Notes: a model not told the origin generated them from the sequence alone. 64,000 bases of DNA from Lasiodiplodia sp. COLG20 (GCA_009801085.1 VNWV01000011.1:434001-498000); one strand, 5' to 3'; counted from the stretch's first letter, positions 1-12,598 are shown. Numbers and translations are program-made.

Positions 1-1
1 G

Positions 2-775
2 CCCAACGTCCGCGCCATCCTCCCGCCCTCGCCCTCCAACCCCACCAGCAGCGGCGACGTCGTCAACATCACAGCAACGCACGTCACCACAGCCGACGGC
101 GCGCAGCACGGGCCCTTCGACGCGCTCATCTGCGCCACGGGCTTCAACACGTCGTTCCGGCCGCGCTACTCGGTGCTCAACACGGTGACGAACCGCAACC
201 TGCAGGACGAATGGGGCGTCAACGACGCGCGCGGCTACATGGCCGTCGCGGCGGCGGGGTTTCCCAACTACCTGACCGTCTTCGGGCCCTCGAGCCCGAC
301 GGGCAACGGCGCGATACTGTCGGCGCTCGAGGCGCAGGCCGACTACATCCTCGCGTTCCTCGACCGCTTCCAGACCGAGAACATCCGCTCGTTCGCGCCG
401 AAGCAGCAGGCCGTCGACGACTTTAATGACCATGTCGACGCGTTCATGGCGCGCATGGTGTGGAGTGAGGATTGCCGAAGCTGGTATAAGAATCACTCGG
501 TGTCCGGCCGCATCACCGGGTTGTGGCCTGGCAGCATGCTGCATTTCCGAGAAGCAATTAAGCAGCCGCGGTGGGATGATTGGGAGATTGTGTATGATGG
601 GAATAGGTTTGCGTGGATGGGGAACGGGTTCAGTCAGACAGAGGTGGATCCGGAAGGCGATGTGAGCTGGTATATCAGCGAGAAGGATGATAGCGAGTTT
701 GCGAGTAGGCGGCTGAGGAGGCAGGCGTTGACCGGGAAGAAGAAGGAGCCAGGGCCGGTGAAGGCAAAATTGTAG
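2..775 (+). CDS. FAD-dependent monooxygenase (Baeyer-Villiger/FMO type), 3' part
   Basis: The last 257 codons of a flavin monooxygenase; the N-terminal FAD and NADPH folds lie before the window. The visible part starts in frame at base 2 and contains DALICATGFN, the conserved ATG(Y/F) stretch that links the NADPH domain to the C-terminal FAD-contacting region. It is followed by NYLTVFGPSSPTGNG and a WPGSMLHF segment typical of fungal Baeyer-Villiger monooxygenases. The family inserts oxygen into ketones using NADPH and O2; the substrate here cannot be told. The C-terminus is basic (KKKEPGPVKAKL) and no intron is seen in this part. Assignment to the FMO/BVMO superfamily is firm; the Baeyer-Villiger rather than N-oxygenase role is an inference. 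Confidence 0.85.
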   Translation, partial: PNVRAILPPSPSNPTSSGDVVNITATHVTTADGAQHGPFDALICATGFNTSFRPRYSVLNTVTNRNLQDEWGVNDARGYMAVAAAGFPNYLTVFGPSSPTGNGAILSALEAQADYILAFLDRFQTENIRSFAPKQQAVDDFNDHVDAFMARMVWSEDCRSWYKNHSVSGRITGLWPGSMLHFREAIKQPRWDDWEIVYDGNRFAWMGNGFSQTEVDPEGDVSWYISEKDDSEFASRRLRRQALTGKKKEPGPVKAKL

Positions 776-1257
776 AAGGGGGAGAGAGGACATGTTTAGG
801 AACTTGATCGATGGATGAAGGAAACAAATGCAGGCAAGCATCCCCAGGCGTGAGCTCAACAGGACACAGTATCTGACCCAGCAATATTTAAGCCGCGAAA
901 GCGAGCGCTTCGGTTACAGATGGTTAGCGCAACGGAGCATGCTACGGCACTATGCCTTGCCACCAGAACCTTAAAGGCGTTAAACCTGAGGGTTTGTGAT
1001 TTGTGGGTTTCCCGTTTAGGTGAACGCCCGAAGCAGTCCAAGAGTTCGATTCCAGCCAAGTATCATACTTCGGTTCCTGCACTGGGTTAGGGTCAGCTGG
1101 CGGATTGCGGAAAGGTGTGACGATCCTACGGTTGCTTTTTGCCTTTTGATGCACCGCGCTCTATTTCTTGTTCTTCGCCATCTCTAGGTGCGGTCCACTT
1201 AGTTGAGCATATGATGTCCGGGGAAGAGATCCAGTTAAGCTGCCATATAGCCGGGTA
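776..1257. other. Gene-free intergenic stretch
   Basis: Shared 3' flank of the monooxygenase (plus strand) and the small unknown gene (minus strand). A B-box-like GTTCGATTCC lies at about 1044-1053, but no tRNA fold could be built around it. Nothing else is seen. Confidence 0.6.
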
Positions 1258-1648
1258 TCAAAATGTGTTAAAAGCTCGCACCAAATCCGCTCCGTTCAAG
1301 TAGTCCAGGATCCCAAAATGCCCACCCACCAGGCCTTGCTGCCCCTGTAAAAATTGCTGAAGTAACCGGCGGTTCCTCTGATTACGCATTAGCGATAATT
1401 AGAACTAGATAATTCTCGAATTCAAATACCCACCCTTTCCCATAAAACTGTTGGTCACGCTCCTTCTCCCACTTCTTCCATCTCTCTTTGTCCGGCAGGG
1501 AAGCGTCCATCCATTCTGGTTTCGGCGGCGCTGATTTCGGACTCTCGTCTGTAATTGATTTAGAGTGAGAAGAGGCGAAAATGGACTTGAATCGGGATTG
1601 CGATGCGGGGTCGGCTGTCGATGTGGATACGCTGCCAGAGTCAGGCAT
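1258..1648 (-). CDS. Small conserved-looking fungal protein, unknown function (two exons)
   Basis: Proposed exons are 1648-1430 and 1377-1258, joined over a 52-base intron (donor GTATTT, branch GCTAAT, acceptor ATCAG), giving 112 residues. The N-terminal third is Ser/Thr-rich and probably disordered. The middle is highly charged (PDKERWKKWEKERDQQFYGK) and looks structured. The second exon adds a Gln-rich helix and GGHFGILDYLNGADL. Without splicing the frame runs to a hydrophobic tail ending at 1382, so the intron is an inference from the splice signals and the more protein-like second exon. An alternative donor (GTGGGT) four bases earlier in the transcript would change the last exon's frame. 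The ATG at 1648 is preferred over 1711 because a TATA box lies only about 30 bases before 1711. I do not recognise the family. Confidence 0.5.
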
Positions 1649-1739
1649 GATGGATGAGTGTGTTTGAATCTCCGGGTGGCGATATAGTGTGTAATTGTCC
1701 CGGTTGTACAAAAGGGAACTCCATCAGACTGGAGCTAGC

Positions 1740-1747
1740 TATATAAT
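1740..1747 (-). promoter_or_regulatory. TATA-like box for the small unknown gene
   Basis: ATTATATA read on the minus strand, about 90 bases upstream of the chosen ATG at 1648. Confidence 0.45.
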
Positions 1748-2058
1748 CTGAAAGGATAGTAATGAGCAAAGCGCGAAGGATGTGGCTATCACACCGCTGC
1801 GCCTTGTACTAATGACGCCAAAGGAATGCAAAGAGGCGGTGCTCGCTGGCGACAGGGATCGCCGGCCAGAATGCGGGGATCAGGCACGCGGCTCCAACCA
1901 ACAGCGAGTCGCGCAAAAGATGTTGGTCAAAGCTCTCCGCAACGGCCCCGTAACAACAATTAACACACATGGCCACTTTCACAACGTCGCCTTTTGCCCC
2001 TATCCAAAATTCTTCCTCAGCGTAGGTGCAATCACCAACCTACCACCACCCTGCTACA

Positions 2059-3234
2059 ATGGCAGAGGTACGTCAGCGGAAGGCCAATGCCTCGTCCGAC
2101 ACCACCGCCAACGAGCCACCACCACCCGCAACTCCCGCCGCCGCCACTTCCGACGACTCCAAGAAGAAGAAGAAAGCCAGAAGCGACAGCGACCCCCCAC
2201 CACCCGCGCCCGGCTACGATGTCGGCATCTTAAACATCGCGCTCGCGGTCGGCTCGATCCTGACCCTGACCGCCGTCGCCATCGGCGTAGCCATCCACTT
2301 CCTCGACCCGTTCCAGCACCTCGAAGAGCTCTCCGCCTCCATCGCCGCCTCCAACGCGAACCCCGCCCCGTCCGCAGACACCACCGACAACCTCCGCACC
2401 TTCACCCCGTCCACCCTCTCCGCCTACACCGGCGCCGACCCGGACACGCCCATCTACATCTCCATCAACGGCACCGTCTACGACGTCTCCGCCAGCCCCA
2501 CCTTCTACGGGCCCACGGGGCCGTACGGGCACTTCGCCGGGCGCGACGCGACGCGCGCCTGGGTGACGGAATGCTTCGGCTCGACGGGGCTGACGGCGGT
2601 CGAGCTGGCCGACGAAGCCTTCGTGTCCGCACAACTCACGCACACGCTGGCCGGCGTGGCGGACGCCATGTTCCGCCCGCTCTGGCTGGACGAGGCGCTG
2701 CAGGACGCGGCCGACGGCCGCCCCGTCACCGACGACGCCGCCGCGCTGTTCCCGGCCGCCAGCATCCCGGCCGGCACGACGCTGCCCGACAAGCTGCGCA
2801 AGCAGGCGCAGGCGGCGCTGGCGCGGTTCGGCCGCGTCGACGACGACGAGCGCGAGCGGAGGCGCGAGGCCGACGCCGTCGAGGCGGAGCAGGCTGTCGA
2901 GCGCGCGCTGGCGAAGTGGGTGGGGTTCTTCGCGGGCAGTGGGAAGTATCAGGTTGTGGGGCGGATGGTGTTTGATGAGAACGAGGGAGACGATGGGTTG
3001 GAGGAGGATGTGGAGCCACCGGCGATCTGCGAGAAGGCGAGGAAGAAGAGGCCGATCAAGGGCGGGAAGTTGGAGGCTGTGATGGGCATGATGCAGAAGC
3101 TGATGGGCGGCGATGCCGGCGCGAATGCTCCTGCGGGTGCCGGCGCGGGTGCGAGTCAAGGGAAGGGGCAGATGCCGGAGTTTGTCAAGCAGATGCTAGA
3201 GAAGAGAGAGAAGGATAAGAAGGCGAAGAATTAG
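2059..3234 (+). CDS. Membrane-anchored cytochrome b5-like heme/steroid-binding (MAPR) protein
   Basis: An intronless 391-residue protein. Order of parts: a hydrophilic N-terminus with a KKKKK patch; one transmembrane segment (LNIALAVGSILTLTAVAIGV, about residues 57-81); a cytochrome-b5-like domain running from LRTFTPSTLSAYTG through YISINGTVYDVS to the YGPTGPYGHFAGRDATRAW signature; a charged helical C-terminus ending in lysine-rich sequence. This signature belongs to the MAPR family (Dap1/PGRMC), which binds heme through a Tyr pair and supports ER cytochrome P450s. The protein is much longer than yeast Dap1 (about 150 residues) because of its C-terminal extension. The start is the first ATG in frame; the frame is open 11 codons further upstream but has no ATG there. 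A second, soluble MAPR protein is encoded at 57.9-58.6 kb. Confidence 0.85.
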   Translation: MAEVRQRKANASSDTTANEPPPPATPAAATSDDSKKKKKARSDSDPPPPAPGYDVGILNIALAVGSILTLTAVAIGVAIHFLDPFQHLEELSASIAASNANPAPSADTTDNLRTFTPSTLSAYTGADPDTPIYISINGTVYDVSASPTFYGPTGPYGHFAGRDATRAWVTECFGSTGLTAVELADEAFVSAQLTHTLAGVADAMFRPLWLDEALQDAADGRPVTDDAAALFPAASIPAGTTLPDKLRKQAQAALARFGRVDDDERERRREADAVEAEQAVERALAKWVGFFAGSGKYQVVGRMVFDENEGDDGLEEDVEPPAICEKARKKRPIKGGKLEAVMGMMQKLMGGDAGANAPAGAGAGASQGKGQMPEFVKQMLEKREKDKKAKN

Positions 3235-3475
3235 ATGAGTTTCACCTTTGCGTAGTAAATTTTAATAGCGATCCTTCTTGGGAAGTGTTGGTCTGATTTG
3301 TACATGAGTCCTGCGTTTGTACATCAAAATCATTTGAAACAAAACAACAGCGTAATGGAGTATTCCGACTCTACACTTCTCATCCGCTCCTAGTCCCATA
3401 GGAAAAAACATGTCATCAACAGCTGACTGTACGAACATCTACACTGTCTCCGCCCCCTCTAGCAACGAAAAATAT

Positions 3476-5995
3476 CTACAGCCGCGCTGTCTCCTGGTGA
3501 GTATGCGAGGCAGCTGCTGCCTTGAGTGCCTCCAGATCTGCCTCCGTGAACTCGACATAACCCTTACCCCTGTCCTTGATATTTAACGATTCAGGAAGCC
3601 ACAGGATCTTGTCTTTGCTCATCTCTCCCTCAGCGATCTTCTTCACGTCGATGCCCTCCTTCTTGAGTGGCGTCTTGTTCTGCTTGTTGTTATGCATGGG
3701 CTGCATATTGGCAGTGATGCGCAGGAACACCGGCACCGCGTACTTGGGCAAAGTCTTGCGGGCGTACGCCAGAAGCGCATCGTAGAACTGAGGCGAAGAG
3801 CGGGACTCTGGCGGGAGGTGGAGAGCAGCGCAACCGGCGCGGCCGTCGTGACCAGGTACCTCGACGCCGTAGACGATGGCCTCAAGGACGCCCGGGTAGC
3901 GGCCGAGAGCTTCGGCGACCTCGGCTGTGGACACGTTCTCAGACTTCCACCGGAAAGTGTCGCCTAGCCGGTCCATGAAATACCAGCGTCCGTCTGAGGT
4001 GCGGCGGAGGGCGTCGCCCGTGCGGTAGTAGAGGTCTCCTTTCCGGAAGACATCGCGCGCGAACTTCTTGCTTGTTGCTTCAGGGTTTCTCCAATACCTG
4101 AAAGTAGATTAGCATGCTGTGGAACGAACTTGTCGGTGGAACAGTAATAGATACGTACCCCACAAAGGCAGCTTCGGATGGAATCTGGACAAGAATTTCG
4201 CCGCCCTCCTCAAGAGATTTCCGTCTTGCGAATCCAGTCTTAGGATCTCTATACATATCGCCCGTATCATGATCTATTTCTACAGGGACGTATGTGTTGC
4301 GTAGCTGCCATCGGGAGAGTACTCCGTGGTGGCCAACGGCGCCTTGTGTGAACTCTCCTGCCAGACAGTTAGCACACGAGGGTCAAGATGCTCAACGACG
4401 GGAGGAGCCTGATAGTACGGGCTCTCAAAGAGTGGCCGACCCACCTTTAGAAATATTCATCAATCCGAAAGTACCTTCCGTGCTGTTGAAAAATTCGCAG
4501 ACGGTCTCAATGCCAAAGCGCTCGCCAAACTTCTTCCACACATCGGGGCGTAGACCATTGCCGAACATGACCTTGGCGCGATGCTGTTTGTCGAGAGGTG
4601 AGGGAGGGGCTGCGAGGAGGTATCTTGCGGTCTCGCCAACGTAGACGAAAGCGGTGGCCTCACTATCCCTCACGTCTTTCCAAAAGTTGGTGGTGGAGAA
4701 CTTCTTGCCGATACAAAGGGTAACGCCAGTGGTCAGGCAGGATACAGCAACAGTGTAGCCCGTGCCGTGGTACAGCGGCATGCAGTCGTACCATCTGTCG
4801 CCATTGGGGCCTGGTTTGAGACCGCAAGCTTCAATACGTGTGTTCGTAATGGCCCACGCGCTGCCAACATGGAATGGACATGCCTTAGGCAGACCAGTCG
4901 ATCCACTAGAAAAACAAAAACAAGTCAGCCAAGCCCCATATATTTTCCCCAGGGATTCGGACGAATATCAGGAGATGGGGAGGAAAGGACGAAAAGGCGG
5001 GGCCCCGGTCTTTTCCCAATTGGGCACCAGCTCCGGATAAATAGAAAAAAAAAGCCAGAGCACATCAACCGCCCAACTTACGCACCTCGTGTACATCAAA
5101 CACATCGGATCCGTCGGCTTGACACCCTCCCTCAACGCATCCTCCGGTCTCTTCGGCTCCCTCGCTGCGATCTTCGCCTTCGTCTCGTCGTCCACGATCA
5201 CGATCGTCATACCTAGCTCGCCCTCGATCTCGGCCTTGACCTCCTCGATGCGCTGCCGGCAGCCCTCATCCGCGTCAACCAGCAGAACCTGCGCACCACT
5301 GATGCGCAGGCAATGTAGCAGGCCCTGTCCGCCAAGGTTGTAGTTGATGAGGGCGGGCGCCGAGCCGGTGCCCCACGATCCGAGTACGGCGAAGACGAAG
5401 TCGGCGCTATTCTGGAGGTAAAATGCGACGAGCGTGCCGGGCCGCACACCGGCGTCACGTAGGAAGGCGGTGTAGCGGCAGGCTTGGGCGTGCGTGTCGC
5501 GCCAGGTGTGGGTGCCACCGTCGCGCGACCACAGGCATGGCTCCGTCGCCGGCAGCCGCTCAACCTGCGCTTCGAAGTTGTACCAGAGCGAACTTCGATT
5601 CGTCTGGGCTGTGGAGATCGGCGAATTGAGGGGGGCCTGCGTTAGCCTGGGTCTTTGGTCCCACGATGTTCGGGTTGGGAACGGGTAGGCGTGGATCGAA
5701 GCACAGGTTCCGGCGGCGGTGATTGGTGTTGAGGGAGAAGCGGGAACGGTGGTTGATGGTTGCGTTCTGCTGATTGCAGCGACTCACCTTTCTTTTGGAA
5801 CTCGCCGATCTCGCGCTTCATGGATCGCATGTGACGGAAATCCTTGGAAATGTGGAATTTAGCATCGAGGTACATGGCGGCAGTTGACGCGCCGGCCACG
5901 GCGGCCGCAGCGACGGGAGCTGTAGGAGCCGGTCAGCGTGAGTTGGCGAGGATTGTTTCTAAGCTCAAGCGCATACCGAAGGCGGCGGCAGCCAT
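3476..5995 (-). CDS. FAT1: Very-long-chain acyl-CoA synthetase / fatty acid transporter, FAT1 type
   Basis: Six exons: 5995-5977, 5919-5788, 5608-5086, 4905-4445, 4357-4159 and 4097-3476. The phases close to 651 residues, the normal length for fungal Fat1. The N-terminus is Ala-rich and followed by MYLDAKFHISKD. The AMP-binding motif YTSGSTGLPK (about 223-232) is split by intron 3. The FATP-type YRTGD motif is at about 469-473 and is followed by a WKSENVSTAEV stretch. The family activates very-long-chain fatty acids to CoA thioesters at the ER, lipid droplets and peroxisomes and helps fatty acid import. The protein ends in ...ETARL; ARL is a recognised variant of the peroxisomal PTS1 signal, so peroxisomal targeting is likely. 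Intron 3 uses the donor GTGCGT, confirmed by restoring the YTSGSTG codons. Confidence 0.92.
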
Positions 5996-8900
5996 GTTTG
6001 TGTAACGCGTGCGGCGAATTGACTGGCGACTGGGTTCGGGCGCGTCGTTTGCACGTCGACACGAGAAGAGGAGATGTTCTCGAGAGGGCAGGAGGGATGG
6101 TGAAAGTGCCGGGCTCGCGCACTTAAGGCGATCGGCACTTGGGTGCTAGCTCGGCGGCAGCTAAGGGTCCAGCACGGCAGTCGACTCAATAGCCGTGGCG
6201 ACCGAGGTCATTGCCAGACCCAATTTCTTTCCCCAGACGCGCCAAACCTTCCTTCCCCACATTATCTGCCGATTGAGCCCCAACAATTGCCGGCTGCCAG
6301 CCATTGAAATACATGTCCAGCTCTTATCCTGTATCTGCCACCAGTAACTCGCCTTCAATGAAGATGTGCCTGCAGCAGACCCGACCCTGCGCAACAACGC
6401 TCGCCATCAGATAGATGACAGATCTGCACCCTCGCAACCCCATGAGACCCTGTGCGACACCCCTTCATTGGCCTGCATCCAACCCGACGCAGAACCTGCA
6501 ACATCCCAACGCACCACGGCACTTGCATCGACTGCCGAAAACAGCGAGCCCCACCTGCGATCCTCGCCACCTGTGCGGCGCAGTACCACCACCATGACTC
6601 CTACCGTGCCCTACCGGGCTTACTTTTTTCAGCGCATGGGCCGGCTTGCGTCTCGTTTTGCGACCGTGTCTAAAAAAGCGCTGACGGCCTCGAGCCAACT
6701 GTTTGGTTGACACCGCTATATCCCAACGCCGGTTTCGTTCCTCGCCCAATGCCGAAGATGAGAGGAAAGGAGAGAAGGCTACGTCGTCCCGTTGCATCAT
6801 CGCGCTCCTTGGCGTATCCTTCGGAGTAACCAGGCTACAGGACGACTAACAACGCCCGTCAGAAATTCAGCGTCGTATCTGGTGCCAGCGTTCACGGGAT
6901 AAAGCGAGAAAGTCGACCTTCATCTAGTGCGAACGAGCTATTTCGTTATAGCTGTGCAATCCTCCGAGAGTGGGGTCTGTCAAAAAAAGCCACAGCCGCG
7001 GAAATGCTTCCGACTTCTCGTGCATGCGTTCCCAAGCAACAGGGCGTAGAAATGCAAGGGGCCCACGGCAGCTATACGGCCGTCTATGACGACGGTGACG
7101 GAAAGCGCGTTAGCTTTACTCCGACCGCTCCAACATCCAACGCGCGTCTTTGAGAGCGCGCATCATCTTGCCTACTCTCGTCGCCCATCCTGCAGCACGG
7201 ATGCTGGTGTTGGTGCATTTTCGCCGCAATCGACCGATTTTCGGTCTCGACCGACGGTGGTTCTCCAACGCTCCCTTGCCGGCCCTTTCCATCTCAAGCA
7301 AGCACCAGCCCGTCGTCAGCCGCTTAAAGGGGATCCACAAGGGCCATTTATGGGTGGATCCTACCGCCCGCTCGTCCTTGCGCTGGTGCCGCCCTCCCGA
7401 CCCGTGTCTTGCACATCCCGCGCCTCGCATTGGTCGATCGCGCGCAATCGGGAAGGGGAACGTCTAGAACTCTGCCGTCATCGCGCGGGCCGTTCTTAGT
7501 TAGCGTGGGCGCGGGGGCAAAGAGAGTGGCTAGAACACAATCTACTCGGACGATGTGGAGGAGAAGGAGGAGGAGGATTAGGAACGGACGATCTCGTGAG
7601 ATGACATACAGAATAGCAGCGAGAGGGTGGTTGATGATCACAAGACGAAAACGGGATTACAGTGGGTCCCTTCCCCTGGTAATAACTGAGGGGAAGCAGT
7701 GTGGTTGCCGGGCTAGACCATTGTGGAGCTCTCTACAGCAACGCTGGTGGGGTTTTTGGCTGTTTAGTTGGACGCCTTGCGGTGATGGCGTGCGGATAGA
7801 TTCCTGAGATGGTATGGTGTACTTGGCCATCGACGTACGGTACGCGGCTTGATTTCTCTCACGATGGCTTGTTACACTGTGGAGAATGGTGTTGCAGAAT
7901 TCCGCTAATGCCATGCAGCCGCTGGAAACAGCCGCTCTGTAGGCGACTGAGGGGTTTTCCCGTTTAGGTAAGTCTTGAGGCTGCAATTATGCTTGGTAGG
8001 CTTGCATTATTTAATAGTCAGACACTGTGAAAATATTTGTGAAGCTGGAACGAGGTGGGTCAAAGGAACAGTAAATAGGAAGTCTCAAAAGCAAACTGTA
8101 TATTCATCTTGGTTGTTCTTGACCGCAATCGCGGAGCAAGCCTTATTTCGCCAACAAACTTCAAAGTGACGTGAGAAAAGAGTTTCAAAGAGAAAAAAAA
8201 AAAGGAGACTGAGACGTAGTAACTTGTAGTTTGACTCGCTTGCTGAATGCTGGCCTGGAACGCCTGATATAATTCTATTGAGTCGAGGTGGCAGTAACGC
8301 TGCTGTTCAAAGCACAGACTAAAAGCTGGCCACTTACCGGTACAAGCAAAACTGAAGGCAAAGATCGCGCGAGCATACAGCGTGAACAGAATTATTATTA
8401 TCAGACGCGGGCTCAAAGGACGCTTTTTCCGTTTGTCAAGAGTTCGCCGTATAATGTGTATTGTAAAGTGTTGCGTGAAGGCTTTGTTCGTGTTGTTCAA
8501 AGATGCCGGTTGCGACACGTCGCGACTTTAAACCCGGTATACCGTTCTTGCCTCGGTCACTAACTCCATCTCCATGTCGTCGTTCATCAGCGGGCTCTTG
8601 CACCTCTGCTCTACCCCACTACCCCACACTGTGAAAAAAAAAAGACCCATTTCCCTGCTCTTTACCTAACGAGAACCTCTCTTCGTCCATACCGTGTAAG
8701 TCCAACACCGACTCATCAGCCACCTACATCATCCCTTGCGACAAAGTCTACTCCAATAGATCACCTAAGGGATGGCACACGACTGTGTGACGTTTGCCTC
8801 GGCGTACTTACTGAGTCGTGATGATGACGCGGTTCCGCAACCCACTCACCAGATATTCGTCGTCAGACACGAAAGGGAGACGATCATCACTTGCAAAATC

Positions 8901-11900
8901 GCTCGGTCGGTTCGAGTAGAGGGGGATTGCTAGCCTTTATCAGGTCGAATCGAGACACTGACGATCGTCATGATTCAAAACAAAAAGTCCTCGAATCGAG
9001 ACTGCAATACCCCTCCGGATATAAAGCTGTGTGGCTGGTGAAGGTTTGAAAAATCGCGGCATGACGTATCCGCATCACGACTCAGAAGGTGGGGGTGCGG
9101 AGCGGTCCTGACTCTCTCTTTGGGTAGTTAGAAAAAGGAGCGGAACGAGGATCCATCTCCGGAACGCGCCGTTAGCGACTACCTGGCATCAACACTGATT
9201 AGTATTACCAACAGTCAGGAGAGTTTTGTCAGTTATGATGCAACTCCATGGACGGCCTGATGAAGCGAAATTCAGCCGGCTATTTTCAGGGTCTCTCTGC
9301 TTCTCCGCACTTGTCAGTTCGCGTCCTTCGTATGGGGGGCGACGTATAGGACGAGCTGCCGAGCCCCACATGGTTCTAGGCTGGCGGCACAACAAGCTTG
9401 CTCGCAATACAGGTCCGTCGGTTCATGCGATCCGTAAAGCCAGGGCTCCTCGTGCGGCATATCATGCCGATCGGAAGCGCGCGTCACGGCTTGCCGCACT
9501 TTGATTTTTGTAGTGTCGAAAGAGGTCCAGCAATCCCCCCCCCCTGGAGAGTTGCTCGCGAAGGATTTTAACGAATGGAAACCCACGCCGATATATCTTC
9601 GTGAGCGGAAACGTTCGTGTGACGCAAGACGAGCCGCCGAGGAATAAAGCTCGGACGTTTCAGAGGGAGGCCGCAATCTGCATACGAGTGGTAGCACAAC
9701 ATCCGGTTAACAGATTATCCAGCCCTCAAGCGACGGCTACCCCAAACTTGGCAGACCTCCGGGTACGCCTTGCATGACGCGTCGCAGGCATCTTCTCGTC
9801 GAATCTCGATGTAGTGCTGGGGAACCTGTCCGTGACGTAGGTGCATCGATGCGTAGGAACTGGGTGGAGGGAGGCTTGAATGTATCCGTTGAACATCGAT
9901 CGGGACGCGCGCATGTGTGCCGAAAGCGTCTATGTGTAGCGAAAGCTTGGTGTCGCGACTCATGATGTTCGCCGCCAGAGTGTGATGAGACGTGTAACCC
10001 GATACGGTCCGGCCTAGACCAAAGTGAGCAGGCATGGCGTTTGACACTTCAGCCGTAAGCGACATCGTGATTGGTACAGCAATCCGTACTGGCATCCCGG
10101 ACTGGGCAATTCGAGGGAGAATGCGGTGTCGAGTAAGCCGGGTTCGCCAAGTGGACTCCCAAGCGGCAACCCGGAATACCGGTGACCAGTTCAATTCTAG
10201 GACCCTGCCTAAAAAGTATATTCCGGGCCAGTGAGGGACGCGGCGTGACGCAACAGGATCGCGAAAATCGGCAGGAGATCGAATCAGCGGACGGCGACAG
10301 GGTGCATTTCCGGAGTTAAACCCTATTCACACTTCAGCAGCCCTTTGATACAGTTGTGTCGGATCCCGCACAACTCGAGTCAATGAGATGCATTTCCGCT
10401 CCGAAGTCTCAGACAGACGAAAACCAACCGTCGGATAACGCCCGAAACCGATTCAGGCGTCTTGATCCATCCGGTTGGAAGGCAGTAGCGCCTATCAGGA
10501 GATGTTGTGAGATCGCAAAATTTGAACAAATGCCCACGAGTCGTGGACGGACGCGCGGGGCTTCTAATACTTCTGTGACCAAGAAAAATTTCACAGTCGA
10601 CCGATGGCCCGCGTGTGACGTCTACAGCAACACCAGAATGGCTGGCAAACCGAGCCGACGGGCCACAGATGTCATCCCGCCTGTGAACAAGAGGAAGGCT
10701 TGCCGATCATCTGATCTGGTTCAGCCCGCCCCCGGCTGGCTTGCCAGCACAAGCACGGCGAGTCAGAATGCCAACCAACCACGGGCCGCACCGAGAGGTA
10801 CAAAGGTACTCCAGGAAGCCGGTACGTAACCGTGTGCGGAAGAAGAGATCCTGAGCGCCATACCGCATCCAGGCGGCCGTGAGTACACCCACAAACTATT
10901 GCCGGGCGAAGGGCAGGCGGCGGGAGAGGCGCCTGTCGAGGACGGCGGCGGTTGGATCCAACGACCGTGCTGAGCACCGGAGTGGAGCCTTTCAACGGCC
11001 GCTTAACGTCTCTCTGTTGTTCGGTGCGGCGCAGGTGTTGCAGCAGGGACCGTCATCGCGCGCAGGAGCGGGTCTCCGCGAGTCACGGCCGGCAGGTGTA
11101 GCGAGTCGCGGAACAAGATGATCTGTCTTATGCAGCGGTTCAACGTCATCGTGAAGGATTGGCTGTGGACGCTTCGAAGAAAATGCGTGAAGATTGAAGG
11201 AGCACGCTGAGCTGTTCCCTTCGCCTCGCGTGATGAGAGATATTTCGTTTCGCCTGCCATCCGCTGGATCCGCGACATTGTGCTGATTCAGGCCCGAGAC
11301 AGGTCCATAAAGTGTCCGAGTTATGCGGGCGGAACGCAGCCAGGAGGCTCGGATGCCCCCGAGGCTTGCGGAAGTGTTTCCGGCACTGATTGCTGGATGA
11401 ATTGCAGATCGACTGCAGGGGCATCGGTGCAGGCCGAGTCTCGGCGGGGATCATTGTCTGCGCTTCCCGCGCGGGCTCGCTTCTCCTCGACGTCGCCAGC
11501 CCTACCGCTTGGGTTTCCCACGGCGGCAAAGGATGCCAAAAGGGAGTTCTTCGTCATCGCCACGACTACTCCTGACTAGGAGAGATAGAGTTCGCGCTTG
11601 AAATCGTGACAGGAACAGTGCTATGCTAAGCATGCAGGACACGAGGAGGCGAAGTTGTGAAAATTGTGCACCTGGCGCTGCTAGCACGATGGAGGGTGGT
11701 CGGCCAGGCCGTGGTTGTGCAGTAGCAGCAGCAGCTTCAACACCACAGATTGGCGGGTCTACGTCGGTGAGATGTTTCCTCCACGTGTGCCGTGCGCCAC
11801 GGATGCATGTGTAAGGACAACTCCTGCTTTCCCGTTGCCACCACGTGCGGCAGGCGGCGCTTCACATGCTTCTAGAAGAGCCAAATCTGCAAGGAAAACG

Positions 11901-12598
11901 TTTTCCCCGGAACCGTGGTACCCAGGATGATCCGTCGCTATGACCCCCGGCAGCGTTCCGGCGACGCAGCAGTGCGTTGGTTTCAGGGCTCTTCGCGGCG
12001 GGCGCTTGGTGCTAGGCGCGGAAATGCGGTGGCGGACATGGTGCAGATGTGAGGGCACGTGGGGATGAGACAATTGGGAGGGCAATATAGAGCTGCAAAG
12101 CCAAAGGTTGAGACGGACCGACTGGTCGCAGAGCCTCGACGCGAGGCTTTGGCGAGGATGCGGGCGTGGCGGCTCCTTCGCCTGCAGCGGCATCAGCTCG
12201 CGCAGCACCGAGCTGAGAGGCGGCTGAGGCAGGGCAGGCATGGATCGGGGCTGGGTCGAGATGTGCGGCTGCGCGAACCTGGCGCGGGTGGTGTCGCCGT
12301 CGCGTGCGGTCCCTGTCGCTGGCTGGCAGGCGGTGTGGCGCCTCGGCGTCCCTTTCGGCCGCGTGCTGGGAAGACGCAAGCGCAGGGAGTCCTCCAAACC
12401 ACGACTATCTGACATTGATATTAAAGAAGCGCCGAACGCTCGCCTCCCTCTCTCTCACGCCTTCCCCACCATCCCCACATGTCTTCACGCTGAACGCAAC
12501 CTGCGCCCAACGCTCAGCAGCTCTCCTCCCTCACCCACTTGCCAAACGTGACTCGCCCTGTGGGGCCCTGCACCTCCGCGCGGAGTCTTCCCGACACC
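5996..12598. other. 6.6-kb gene-poor stretch
   Basis: No ORF here shows a recognisable domain, a credible exon chain or codon use like the neighbours. Open frames of 100-218 codons occur on both strands and overlap each other (for example around 6.4, 7.2, 9.5, 10.5 and 11.8-12.4 kb), as expected by chance in GC-rich DNA. The stretch holds the FAT1 promoter (5996 to about 6300) and the upstream region of the Zn2Cys6 gene (about 11.6-12.6 kb). CpG-containing words are common and TpA is not obviously enriched, so it does not look like a RIP-degraded transposon. I found no inverted terminal repeats, tRNA or rRNA. Confidence 0.6.

Noticed and set aside
1005..1025. The word TTCCCGTTTAGGT occurs here and again near 7958-7972
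   Set aside because: The shared 13-14 bases do not extend into longer similarity; probably chance.
905..1060. A possible tRNA: A-box-like TGGTTAGCGCAACGG and B-box-like GTTCGATTCC
   Set aside because: The boxes are about 130 bases apart, no acceptor, anticodon or T stem can be paired, and no anticodon loop fits.
11759..12415. 218-codon minus-strand ORF upstream of the Zn2Cys6 gene
   Set aside because: Lies in the promoter and leader of that gene, Pro/Arg-rich random translation, no splice pattern.
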